A stretch of 19,054 nt of DNA from Deltaproteobacteria bacterium (GCA_016934135.1 JAFGTK010000283.1:1-19054), one strand, 5' to 3'; numbered from the stretch's first letter, positions 7,909 to 15,827 are shown. Notes: generated by a model from the letters alone, not told the origin. A program made the numbers and translations.

Positions 7909-8874
7909 TCAGGGAGAGGTATGTTCGCATGGCATCATCTCCTTATGGTATTTTTCCATGACATCTTCGAGCCCGTCGGACAGAATGACCTGTGGCAACC
8001 AGCCGCATTCTTTCGTGATTTTCTCTATCGACATTTGCGGATAGTCGATGACCGGCCCCTCGTATGGCACAAGGTCTTTATCCCCCCTGATATCAAAATC
8101 GGTTTTTGCGATCCGGAGTATTAAATCTGCAAGTTCCGTCAGGGTCATGGGTGTGCCCGAACCAATATTATATACAGCCTTTTTTTCAAACTGCTGATCC
8201 AGCAGTAATCTGAAGCAGTTACAGACGTCCGAAATGTGGATGTAATCAATTTTCTGATAACCCGTGCCATGGATTTGGATGGGTGTTCTTCTGAAAACCG
8301 AACGGATTGCATTTCCCATAAATCCCCCCTCTGGTAACGCGTGGATACTGGTGTAGCCGTAAATATTGGATAGTCTCAGTATCGTGTAATTGACCGAATG
8401 TTCCTCAAGAATTCGTTCCGAAGCCAGTTTCAGGACGCCATAGATCGTGGCGGGGCCGGGTGGGACCGACTCGTCCAGGGGTTTTGCTGAATTTCCGGTT
8501 ATTGCCGGGTATACTGAAATTGTGGATGAGTGGAAGATATGCCGGATACCAAATTTTTCTGCAGTATCTGCAAGGAGGCGGGTCCCGATCACGTACGTGT
8601 CAACATAAGCTTTGGGATCCTTTGTGCAGGCAGCATTTCCACCGCCCCCCGTGAGATTAATCAGAACATCACATTTTTCTGCCAGTTTTTCAAGATCTTT
8701 TTTTCTTGTTATGTCCCCTTTCATGAGGGTAACATCCTTTTTGTGCATTATTGGCAGACGCAGGATATTCTCATAATGCCTGCCGTGATCCAATGCGGTA
8801 ATTGAATGGCCAGCTGAAAGAACCTGAATCAGCTCGCTGCCCAGATACCCTGCACCAAGCAGACCAATTTTCAT
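7909..8874 (-). CDS. NAD-dependent epimerase/dehydratase (extended SDR)
   Basis: A 321-residue extended short-chain dehydrogenase/reductase acting on a nucleotide-sugar. The NAD-binding loop is GAGYLG (7-12), a slightly reduced form of GxxGxxG. The catalytic region has HSSTISVYP (115-123) and the Y145-x3-K149 pair (YGVLK), followed by LRLSNIYG (167-174). The C-terminal substrate domain includes YIHISDV (211-217) and YNIGSG (235-240), as in UDP-glucose 4-epimerases and dTDP-glucose dehydratases. The exact reaction cannot be told. GGGAG sits nine bases before the ATG. It lies 75 bases after the ATP-grasp stop and 135 bases before the phosphatase. A 4-epimerase, dehydratase or reductase providing a modified sugar for the same glycan are all possible. 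Confidence 0.82.
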   Translation of the reverse strand: MKIGLLGAGYLGSELIQVLSAGHSITALDHGRHYENILRLPIMHKKDVTLMKGDITRKKDLEKLAEKCDVLINLTGGGGNAACTKDPKAYVDTYVIGTRLLADTAEKFGIRHIFHSSTISVYPAITGNSAKPLDESVPPGPATIYGVLKLASERILEEHSVNYTILRLSNIYGYTSIHALPEGGFMGNAIRSVFRRTPIQIHGTGYQKIDYIHISDVCNCFRLLLDQQFEKKAVYNIGSGTPMTLTELADLILRIAKTDFDIRGDKDLVPYEGPVIDYPQMSIEKITKECGWLPQVILSDGLEDVMEKYHKEMMPCEHTSP

Positions 8875-8928
8875 TTAGATTTCTCCCTTTGTCTTGTATA
8901 ATATGATGAGATTATACTGATCTTCAAT

Positions 8929-8937
8929 CTTATATCC
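8929..8937 (-). promoter_or_regulatory. Possible internal promoter before the SDR gene
   Basis: On the minus strand GGATATAAG lies just after the ATP-grasp stop codon, about 58 nt before the SDR ATG. It would give a leader of roughly 30 nt containing the GGGAG ribosome-binding site. A second TATA-like stretch occurs at 8895-8905, too close to the ATG for a leader. The site may add expression to the last four genes. Confidence 0.3.
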
Positions 8938-8949
8938 GTACGATGCACG

Positions 8950-9945
8950 TCAGGTACGTTCAATGCGTCCCTCTCGCTTCTGAAATTCATCAAGCGGAAC
9001 AAAGTCATCGAGTGTCTGCCGGCATAATACCACACCTTCTTTCCACATCCCGAACCGGAAGCTGTTTTTTCCTTCGATTGCCTGAAGAACCAGGCCATAC
9101 ACTTCTTCTATACCCGCAGCCATGGTTAATGAAACGGTTGTTGAATATCTCGGGTTGATCTCAAATAACCGTGGATTCCCTTCAGTACTGGTACAACAGA
9201 GCTGGACATTGAACGGTCCGTCCGCATGCAGTCTGTCCTGGATATCCTTGCAGTACTGTTCAATAAGCGGGTTGAATTTCGTCACCGCAAACCGGGTCAC
9301 ACCTTTTTTTGAAAGGATCTCTTTTGGGACAACTGCCTGGACACTTCCGTCTCTCCATACTACAACAGAGACGGTATATTCAGGACCCCGGAGGTACTCC
9401 TGGAGTATATACTGGTCCGGTATAATGCCCGCTGTTGCAAGCCAGGTGTCATATTCTTCATCAGAATTCAGCACCTGGACACCTCTGCTCCCGCGTCCCG
9501 TTCGTGGTTTAACAATGCATGGGAAAGCAAGGTCATTTATTCCATCTGATGCAAGGTAAGTTCCTGGCACGGGAATTCCGGCATCATAAGATTTTTTTAT
9601 AAGGTTATATTTGTCAAGACATGTTTCAATGAACTCCCTGCGGGGGATGAGGGTGATAATCCCCTTTTCCTCAAGGGTGGCAACATGTACCAGTTCTTCA
9701 TCGACAAGGGGAATGACAACATCGACAGATTCTTGCCTGCAGATCTTTTCTATAGCCGGTAAAAACCGTTTATCATCCGCCTTTGGGATGACATAACCCT
9801 TATCGGCAAGGAAGAGCCCTCCTGCATACGGATCCATATCTGCTGCAATGACCCGGCAGCCCCGTTTCTGCATAGCAGAGATTAAAAAGGGCAGCGCAGC
9901 CCCCCCGGCACCGGTTAAGAGTATTGTCGGAGTTTTTCTGTTCAT
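8950..9945 (-). CDS. ATP-grasp ligase, CarB-like
   Basis: A 331-residue single ATP-grasp enzyme resembling one half of the carbamoyl-phosphate synthase large subunit, but far too short to be that enzyme. Residues 7-100 form the Rossmann-like pre-ATP-grasp domain, beginning ILLTGAGGAALP. The ATP-grasp fold follows, with IVKPRTGRGSRGV (144-156) over the phosphates, QEYLRGPEYTV (182-192) and the magnesium-binding FEINPRYS (261-268). Such enzymes activate a carboxylate as an acyl phosphate and couple it to an amine or other nucleophile. The start overlaps the pseGH stop as ATGA, so the two are translationally coupled. A role in attaching an acyl or amino-acid group to the amino sugar is a reasonable inference. 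The substrate cannot be read from the sequence. Confidence 0.83.
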   Translation of the reverse strand: MNRKTPTILLTGAGGAALPFLISAMQKRGCRVIAADMDPYAGGLFLADKGYVIPKADDKRFLPAIEKICRQESVDVVIPLVDEELVHVATLEEKGIITLIPRREFIETCLDKYNLIKKSYDAGIPVPGTYLASDGINDLAFPCIVKPRTGRGSRGVQVLNSDEEYDTWLATAGIIPDQYILQEYLRGPEYTVSVVVWRDGSVQAVVPKEILSKKGVTRFAVTKFNPLIEQYCKDIQDRLHADGPFNVQLCCTSTEGNPRLFEINPRYSTTVSLTMAAGIEEVYGLVLQAIEGKNSFRFGMWKEGVVLCRQTLDDFVPLDEFQKREGRIERT

Positions 9946-11468
9946 GGTATATCAGCCACGGCCTGCTCTGTTTTTTTCTTTATGAAATGAAGGGTATTAC
10001 ATCCACATACATCTTCGCTACCAATAAGTGTAAACCCGGCATTTTCAAATGTCCTGATGGATGCGGGATTATCTGCCTTTACCCTGGCGTGTACCGCTTC
10101 AGCCGGGGAAGTGCGGAATAGTCGTTCCGTGCCGAGAATCAGCATTCCGGTACCGAATCCTCGTCCCCGCCATGCAGAATCGATACTGATATCGACAAAA
10201 GCATCCCCGCCAGTAAGGTCGAAACGTATCTGCCCGATATCCTGTTCAGCAGCATCGACTGCAATATACTGGTAGCAATTTTCGGATTCCTGTTTATGCC
10301 TGAACCAGACGGCATGCTGTTCCGGCGTGATCTTCTCTCCCTGAAATGCATTTTTGCGAACAATCTCATCATTGGCCCAAAGCAGGATTTTCGCGCAATC
10401 ATCCGGCATTACTTTACGAAGCCGGAATGGTTGCCGGAGAATTGCCATAATTACCCTGTCGGCACCATGGCCATCGATGAGTCTGGATGCATTGTCTGAA
10501 AAATTTTGACGTATCTCAACAGACTTGACAAATCGTTCAAGCAGGGGACAAAGATTATCCGGAACTTCTTCTTTTCCTCCGATAACAAACGCGGCTGAAA
10601 TCGATTGAAGAGTATCTGCGATCTTCCTCTGGTTCTCCCCGTTTATGACCAGGATCATGGGGATTTTCATGAAGGCAAGTTCCCATGCCGTTGTGCCTGC
10701 CCCGCTGATGGCAATGTCACATGAAGCGATTACCGATGCCATGTCCGCGGGGTCCCTGATAATTGTAATTCCGGGTGTATTGCTGCAGATCTCCTGGAGT
10801 GTGGAAAAGTATGGATATTGTTTTCCGATTACGACAGTTACTGAAACATTGCCCGCACCCGCGATATATGGCTGAATCGTTTTTACGATCTCCAGAGTAA
10901 TATTTTCCGGATCGCTTCCCCCCACGGTTACGAGGATATTTTTCACAAATTGCGCCGGTTTTACGTCTTGTTCCCGACGACTTAAAAATTCCTTTCTGAG
11001 CAGCAGGTATTTCAGGCCGAGGAGAAACCGTGTGTCAGGATTATGGTTTGGGTACAAATCCATGGTCGCATAAATATTCTGATTCAGAACGATGTCCGTG
11101 TTATAATATTTTAAAAGGCCGGTATCATCAATTGTGAGAGTATGCATCCTGTTTTGTTTTATTGAAGCATGGAAATCATCCAGAAAACAATACCCGTCGA
11201 TTACAACATACCGTGCATGAACAGATTCGGCGATCTGAGTAGTGCTGAGGGCATCCTGCCGGGAACCGGAGATCCCTTCCGTATATGCGACCCCGAACCC
11301 CTCCTTTATGATCCTCGATTCAAACGGGCTGGTATCGCTGGATATTACGAACAAGACCTCCTCTCCGCTGGTATACCATGATTGTGCAAGTGCAAGGCAT
11401 CGCATGAGATGACCGCTTCCTATCCTGGCTGTTGCATCCGTACGAAATACGAGGGTCCCTGTGTTCAT
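9942..11468 (-). CDS. pseG: PseG-PseH fusion: UDP-sugar hydrolase plus N-acetyltransferase
   Basis: Two consecutive pseudaminic acid enzymes in one 508-residue chain. Residues 1-340 are PseG, a GT-B-like hydrolase that removes UDP from UDP-2,4-diacetamido-2,4,6-trideoxy-L-altrose. FRTDATARIGSGHLMRC (8-24) contains the predicted catalytic base H20, and TVGGSDPEN (181-189) and SGAGTTAWE (255-263) form the UDP site. Residues 345-490 are a GNAT domain, with the acetyl-CoA loop RGRGFGTG (434-441) and the typical NPASIRTFENAGF (467-479), matching PseH, which acetylates the 4-amino group made by PseC. In linear order the later step comes first. Fusion may channel the acetylated UDP-sugar between the active sites. 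The ATG at 11468 lacks a Shine-Dalgarno site, but a TATA-like box lies 35 nt upstream, suggesting a near-leaderless transcript. Confidence 0.9.
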   Translation of the reverse strand: MNTGTLVFRTDATARIGSGHLMRCLALAQSWYTSGEEVLFVISSDTSPFESRIIKEGFGVAYTEGISGSRQDALSTTQIAESVHARYVVIDGYCFLDDFHASIKQNRMHTLTIDDTGLLKYYNTDIVLNQNIYATMDLYPNHNPDTRFLLGLKYLLLRKEFLSRREQDVKPAQFVKNILVTVGGSDPENITLEIVKTIQPYIAGAGNVSVTVVIGKQYPYFSTLQEICSNTPGITIIRDPADMASVIASCDIAISGAGTTAWELAFMKIPMILVINGENQRKIADTLQSISAAFVIGGKEEVPDNLCPLLERFVKSVEIRQNFSDNASRLIDGHGADRVIMAILRQPFRLRKVMPDDCAKILLWANDEIVRKNAFQGEKITPEQHAVWFRHKQESENCYQYIAVDAAEQDIGQIRFDLTGGDAFVDISIDSAWRGRGFGTGMLILGTERLFRTSPAEAVHARVKADNPASIRTFENAGFTLIGSEDVCGCNTLHFIKKKTEQAVADIP

Positions 11469-11498
11469 GAATATGGATACTACTTTTTTTATGAAGCT

Positions 11499-11507
11499 AT
11501 TTAATAA
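11499..11507 (-). promoter_or_regulatory. Candidate TATA box for the pseGH unit
   Basis: TATTTAATA (self-similar on both strands) is centred about 35 nt before the pseGH ATG, predicting transcription start about 9 nt ahead of the codon. The 183-base gap is the longest break between consecutive pse genes, and a T-run follows the upstream gene at 11641-11648. The pse genes therefore probably form two transcription units. Confidence 0.42.
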
Positions 11508-11651
11508 CCGGTTCTCAGATTTTGTCCTGTTAGGCTTAAGGGCTGGCCGGACCTACTCTGCATTTACCGGGTGTTGGCCGTAGAATTTGTACACGAACAA
11601 AGCGTTTTTTTTCAAATACCTGCAAATTGTGGAGAGTAATTTTAAAAATGT

Positions 11652-13457
11652 TCATTGCAGGTGGATCTTTGTCACTTTATTAAGCATATCAATAAGCTGC
11701 TGATCAGTTCTGTACCGGAGGGGCATGTTCTGATTAATCGCCGGAATCTCCGGGATCTCATCGAGAACGCGGAAAACATTCTGGAGATTTGGCTCAAGCC
11801 CCCCGCGTTTTTCGAGTTCTTCAAAGAGACGGTTGAACATTTTGAGATCTTCTTCGAAGTCCAGCGTGAGGCGGTAATCCCGGTACAGCTGGTCCGGCAG
11901 TTCGACAATATTGAGTTTGAAAACCTCCGGGTTGTTTTTCATATACCATGTCATGTATTCAGAATGCCTTGCATTTCCCATTAACCTGATAACGCGCCGA
12001 AGGGTCTCGGTGTTGTATACTTCCACTGCCGAACCAACTGCACAGGATGCAGCTCCGGTGAAGTCCGCTCCGGTCTCAAAGTGGCTTTTCAGTAAAATAT
12101 CAGCAATATCAGGGGATATTACCGGGCAATCGGCGGTTACCCTGAGAATTACATCGATATTGTATTTTTCACATGCCCCCAGGTACCTGGCAATGACATC
12201 GTCAGGATCGCCCCTCCAGAAACGGACTTTTCCTCCAACAGTGTAATTCTCAAGAATTGCATCTTCCGGAAGGTCGGAAGTTGCAAGGATGACCTCATCT
12301 GTACCGGTTATCAGCAGGCAGTTCTGCAGGCAACGCTCAACGGACGGGACACCCCCGATAGGCAGAATCGCCTTATTTTTCAGCCGCGAGGATTTCATCC
12401 TGCAGGCTACGATAACGCCAATGCGGGCCCGACGGTACATTGTCCTCTTGATTGTTGATTTTTCCCCGACACGCTCATTAAGAATCGAGCCCTGTGACTG
12501 GAGCGTAACTATTTCATGCCATTTCATTCCCGACTGTCCGGTCCTCCGGAATATCAGATCCGACAGGCCAACCATGCTGCCTGGCTCAAGATCATGCCTT
12601 AGAACAGCAGCCTGGTATGATTTTTCAAGATACTCTTTCTCAGAATTCGTGATAAAAGTGCCATGAGATGCAGAGATCCAGTTGCCGAGAATTTCTATCA
12701 TGTTACGCAGTTCTGCCGGTTCAAGGGAAGAGTACGCATCGTATTTTAATGCCTTGCGGTTGACGCAGAAGTGTTTTTCAATAAATGAGCATCCGCAGAT
12801 TACAGCCCATACCGGAATCTCCTGTGCTATGGGCAGGTCTGCGAGTGAATGATCGGCAAAACATAGTGGCTGTGATGGAAATGCGGCTTTGAGTACCTGA
12901 ATTTTCTGCAATCCCGTGTCGGATATCGATGTTGGATATGCCTGGTACCCGATCTGGAGGATCAATTCCTTCGGGTGTAATTTTTTAAATTTCCGGATAT
13001 GGTGTTCGATCTCAGAAATCTCGTACCCGGAAATGTTAATCATCAGCTGGAGGTTTTCAATTCCGGCAGCAGATAACCCGTCGATGACATCGCGGTTATC
13101 GATAACCGATGCCTGAAGTTTTATACCCCTGATCCTGTCCTTGTTTTTTATATAAATTTCAATGCCATAGGTATCAAAAAGATCCAGCCACACATCTCCG
13201 AATTCAGCTGCATGTGAGATTACCGTATGCCAGATGTCTGGGGAAAAATGCAGTTCTTCATATGTGGAAAACCATTGATAGTCCGGAAGGGCGAGAAATT
13301 CAGGATTAATAGGATGGAATTTTATGGCTTTTCTCTCATAATCGATTTTTGCAAATTCTTCAATGACTGCATCGATATTCTCCTTTTTCCCGCCATGCGT
13401 GTTAGCCACCTCAAAAATCAGGTACGGCCACTGTGTGGATTCTTTGTTTTGTATCAT
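11652..13457 (-). CDS. NeuB-like / SAF / SpsF-type cytidylyltransferase fusion
   Basis: A 601-residue, three-domain protein. Residues 10-270 form a divergent NeuB barrel: FEVANTHGG (15-23), AIKFH (44-48), KLQASV (113-118), DHS (202-204), IEKHF (226-230). A SAF-like domain spans about 273-335. Residues 344-580 are a SpsF-type CMP-sugar synthetase with ACRMKSSRLKNK (351-362) and RVTADCP (439-445). The C-terminal part most likely activates the pseudaminic-type acid with CTP; no other cytidylyltransferase is visible here. Compared with PseI at 5237-6289, the N-terminal domain keeps one lysine, the DHS and EKHF residues, but has His for Gln after the first lysine, Val for the Glu of KVTSFE and apparently Gln for the SAF arginine. 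Its catalytic role is therefore unclear. The start was moved from an upstream TTG frame to the ATG at 13457 because of its GGGTGA site. Confidence 0.85.
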   Translation of the reverse strand: MIQNKESTQWPYLIFEVANTHGGKKENIDAVIEEFAKIDYERKAIKFHPINPEFLALPDYQWFSTYEELHFSPDIWHTVISHAAEFGDVWLDLFDTYGIEIYIKNKDRIRGIKLQASVIDNRDVIDGLSAAGIENLQLMINISGYEISEIEHHIRKFKKLHPKELILQIGYQAYPTSISDTGLQKIQVLKAAFPSQPLCFADHSLADLPIAQEIPVWAVICGCSFIEKHFCVNRKALKYDAYSSLEPAELRNMIEILGNWISASHGTFITNSEKEYLEKSYQAAVLRHDLEPGSMVGLSDLIFRRTGQSGMKWHEIVTLQSQGSILNERVGEKSTIKRTMYRRARIGVIVACRMKSSRLKNKAILPIGGVPSVERCLQNCLLITGTDEVILATSDLPEDAILENYTVGGKVRFWRGDPDDVIARYLGACEKYNIDVILRVTADCPVISPDIADILLKSHFETGADFTGAASCAVGSAVEVYNTETLRRVIRLMGNARHSEYMTWYMKNNPEVFKLNIVELPDQLYRDYRLTLDFEEDLKMFNRLFEELEKRGGLEPNLQNVFRVLDEIPEIPAINQNMPLRYRTDQQLIDMLNKVTKIHLQ

Positions 13458-13461
13458 GTAT

Positions 13462-13467
13462 TCACCC
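13462..13467 (-). promoter_or_regulatory. Ribosome-binding site fixing the fusion-gene start
   Basis: GGGTGA lies four bases upstream of the ATG at 13457. The open frame continues 32 codons further upstream to a TTG, but that extension has no Shine-Dalgarno site and adds residues outside the NeuB fold. The ATG is therefore preferred. Confidence 0.65.
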
Positions 13468-13564
13468 GGCACCAGATTACAGGCTTTTTCCGGTTGAGTT
13501 TTGCGATGGCAGGATAAAAAACAGATGCTCCCCACCAGCCCGCAGTATGACAACGTGTGGATTA

Positions 13565-14689
13565 TTAACGAAACGACGTAATGGTGTCGACAACGTAGGA
13601 AAATTCGTCATCGGTTATTCCGGGATACATAGGGAGCGAGATAATCCGGTTGAACACATCCTCTGTAACCGGGAAGTCGTTGTCATTGACCGGGATGGTT
13701 TTCCGGTAGTATGTATGGTGGTAAACCGGAATGTAGTGGACGTTCACGCCGATATTTTTCCGGCGCATATACGTGAAGAATTCATCCCTTTTGACATGGT
13801 CAGCGAGAATAATGGTAAAAAGGTGCCAGGAATGTTTGACATTCGGGTGGGTTACCGGAAGGGAGATCCAGGACACGTCCTTGAGAGCGCTGACATATTT
13901 CCGCGCAATGTCAATCCGCTTCTCAACAAACCCGTCCAGTTTTTTCAGCTGGGTGATGCCAAGCGCTGCCTGAATATCGGTTATCCGGTAATTACGGCCG
14001 AGCTCTTTCATATCGTACGCCCAGGATGCTTCCGGGCCATAACGGGACCGGGCATCACGGTCGATGCCATGGCTCCGAAGAAGGAGCAGGCGCTCGTGCA
14101 GATTCTGATCATCGGTAAGCACAGCGCCCCCTTCACCGGTCGTGATGTGCTTCACAGGATGGAAGCTCAGGACCGTGAGATCTGACTGGGTCCCGATTTT
14201 CCGCCCCTGGTATTCTGCACCCAGTGAATGGCACGCATCCTGGATGAGATACAGGTTGTTCTCTTCAGCAATCTCCTTGAGTTCCTTTATGTCGCATGGA
14301 TGACCGGCAAAATCGACGAACAGGATAGCTTTTGTCTTATTCGTGATCTTCCTGCGAATATCCTCCGGATCGATGTTCCGGGTATCCCGGGTTATTTCTG
14401 CCCAGACCGGTTTTAAGCCATTATAGAGAAGGCAGTTGGATGAAGCCACAAATGTGAATGGGGTAGTAATTACCTCGGATCCCTTGGTCAGGGAGAGGCT
14501 TTGGACCGCGATATCAAGGGCGCTTGTGCCGGAATTTACGGCAGCGGCATGCCTGCAGCCGGTATACCGGCAGAGATCCTGTTCGAACTCGGCGATTTTA
14601 GGGCCCGTAGTGATCCAGTCGCTGTGCAGAACCTCGACAACAGCCCTGATATCATCATCACCAATTGCCTGTTTTCCATAGGGGATCAT
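13565..14689 (-). CDS. pseC: UDP-4-keto-sugar aminotransferase (PseC)
   Basis: A 374-residue DegT/DnrJ/EryC1-family PLP enzyme of standard PseC length. It transfers an amino group, usually from glutamate, to the 4-keto carbon of the PseB product, giving UDP-4-amino-4,6-dideoxy-N-acetyl-L-altrosamine. The N-terminus MIPYGKQAIGDDDI and the DWITTGP motif (24-30) are typical. The PLP site is complete: NSGTSAL (52-58), the aspartate in QDACHS (D151) that pairs with the pyridine nitrogen, and the Schiff-base lysine in SFHPVKHITTGEGG (K180). GRNYRITDIQAALG (231-244) completes the family signature. GGAGG lies nine bases before the ATG. The gene begins 41 bases after pseB and leads into the NeuB-like/cytidylyltransferase fusion, so the three probably form one transcript. 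Confidence 0.93.
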   Translation of the reverse strand: MIPYGKQAIGDDDIRAVVEVLHSDWITTGPKIAEFEQDLCRYTGCRHAAAVNSGTSALDIAVQSLSLTKGSEVITTPFTFVASSNCLLYNGLKPVWAEITRDTRNIDPEDIRRKITNKTKAILFVDFAGHPCDIKELKEIAEENNLYLIQDACHSLGAEYQGRKIGTQSDLTVLSFHPVKHITTGEGGAVLTDDQNLHERLLLLRSHGIDRDARSRYGPEASWAYDMKELGRNYRITDIQAALGITQLKKLDGFVEKRIDIARKYVSALKDVSWISLPVTHPNVKHSWHLFTIILADHVKRDEFFTYMRRKNIGVNVHYIPVYHHTYYRKTIPVNDNDFPVTEDVFNRIISLPMYPGITDDEFSYVVDTITSFR

Positions 14690-14730
14690 GCACTGTGCCT
14701 CCGCTTCATATCACAGGATAAAATGGGGGT

Positions 14731-15705
14731 CTAACTCGATTTGACGATCTTGTGTAAATCGTCATGAGTCAGCCACCAGTCATTGGTCTCGCTTGAATAG
14801 CGGAATCCTTCGGGGAGGCACTTACCATCTGAATGGTTTGTCTTGCCCCAGAACGGGTGTTCCGGTTCGACAATGAAATAGTTTTTGAACTCCTTGGCAT
14901 GCCGGCTTTCATCCTCGGTCAGGAGGACCTCGTGCAGTTTTTCACCCGCCCGGATCCCGATTTCAGTCATTGTTGTTCCAGGTGCAACAACTTCTGCCAG
15001 TTCCGTTATCTTCATGCTTGGGATCTTCGGGACAAAAACCTCACCCCCTTTCATCATCTCGAGGCTCTGGATGACGAACCTGACTCCCTGATCGAGGGTG
15101 AGCCAGAACCTTGTCATCCTTTTGTCCGTAATGGTGATCTGCCCGGTCCGTGCCTGTTCCCGGAAGAGGGGGATGACGCTCCCCCTGCTCCCGACAACGT
15201 TGCCGTAACGGACAACGCTGAATTTTGTATTCCTCGTGCCGGTGTAGGTATTTGCCTGGACGAAGAGCTTCTCGGCAACCATCTTTGTGGCACCATAGAG
15301 GTTTACCGGATGAACCGCCTTGTCGGTGCTGATGGCCATCACCTTCTCAACGGAGTTGTCAATAGCAGCCTCAATAATATTCATCGATCCGTCGATATTG
15401 GTCTTCACGGCTTCAAGGGGGTTATATTCACACGTCGGAACCTGCTTTAGAGCTGCAGCATGGACAACGATATCAACACCGTTCAGTGCACGGTATAGGC
15501 GGCCCCTGTCGCGGACATCGCCGATAAGAAAACGTAACCTCGAGTCATTGAACGCATTGTTCATCTCCATCTGGAGCAGTTCACCGCGGGAGAAGATCCT
15601 GACACTTTTTGGCTTTTTCTCCTTTAAGAGAATCTCCAAAAATTTTTTCCCAAAAGAACCTGTGCCGCCGGTTACCAGTATTGTTTTATCATCGAAGATA
15701 GACAT
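14731..15705 (-). CDS. pseB: UDP-GlcNAc 4,6-dehydratase (inverting), PseB
   Basis: At 324 residues this is the short soluble dehydratase that opens the pseudaminic pathway. It turns UDP-GlcNAc into UDP-2-acetamido-2,6-dideoxy-L-arabino-hexos-4-ulose, with inversion at C5. The NAD(P) loop is VTGGTGSFG (11-19). HAAALKQVP (82-90) is characteristic of this family, and the catalytic set D128-K129 (STDKA) with Y137-x3-K141 matches the FlaA1/PseB active site. RYGNVVGSRGSVIP follows further on. It lacks the membrane domain of PglF/CapD-type retaining dehydratases, which argues for the Pse rather than the legionaminic route. The ATG at 15705 follows GGGGAT; an in-frame TTG sits directly before it. It is the first gene after a promoter and starts the pseB-pseC-fusion unit. 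Confidence 0.94.
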   Translation of the reverse strand: MSIFDDKTILVTGGTGSFGKKFLEILLKEKKPKSVRIFSRGELLQMEMNNAFNDSRLRFLIGDVRDRGRLYRALNGVDIVVHAAALKQVPTCEYNPLEAVKTNIDGSMNIIEAAIDNSVEKVMAISTDKAVHPVNLYGATKMVAEKLFVQANTYTGTRNTKFSVVRYGNVVGSRGSVIPLFREQARTGQITITDKRMTRFWLTLDQGVRFVIQSLEMMKGGEVFVPKIPSMKITELAEVVAPGTTMTEIGIRAGEKLHEVLLTEDESRHAKEFKNYFIVEPEHPFWGKTNHSDGKCLPEGFRYSSETNDWWLTHDDLHKIVKSS

Positions 15706-15737
15706 CAAATCCCCTTTGTGGTGTGCATGAAGTTGAC

Positions 15738-15745
15738 ATATATTT
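15738..15745 (-). promoter_or_regulatory. Candidate TATA box for the pseB operon
   Basis: The minus strand reads CAAATATATGTC, centred about 37 nt before the pseB ATG. This predicts a leader of roughly 11 nt that still contains GGGGAT. It lies in the 122-base gap downstream of the large glycosyltransferase-like gene. The match to an archaeal TATA box is good. Confidence 0.5.
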
Positions 15746-15827
15746 GTGTGGTACTTGGATTAATCTGTTGGTAAATGTGAACGGGATTTACGCCAGAACA
15801 ATTAATATCCTGCAATGTATACTCACC

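Noticed and set aside
8950..9945. Carbamoyl-phosphate synthase large subunit
   Set aside because: It has only one ATP-grasp unit in 331 residues, and there is no oligomerisation, second synthetase or allosteric domain. It fits a stand-alone ATP-grasp ligase.
13433..14185. 250-codon open frame on the plus strand
   Set aside because: It lies antisense to pseC and the start of the fusion gene, whose minus-strand products have full family motifs. No protein family is recognisable in the plus frame, which is open because of the GC-rich codon structure of the other strand.
14833..15450. 205-codon open frame on the plus strand
   Set aside because: It is antisense to pseB, which has an intact catalytic set. 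The predicted product has no known motif.
5237..15705. Legionaminic or sialic acid pathway
   Set aside because: The dehydratase is the short soluble inverting PseB type, the aminotransferase and hydrolase are PseC- and PseG-like, and the synthase carries PseI-specific motifs. No hydrolysing 2-epimerase of the NeuC/LegG type is present.
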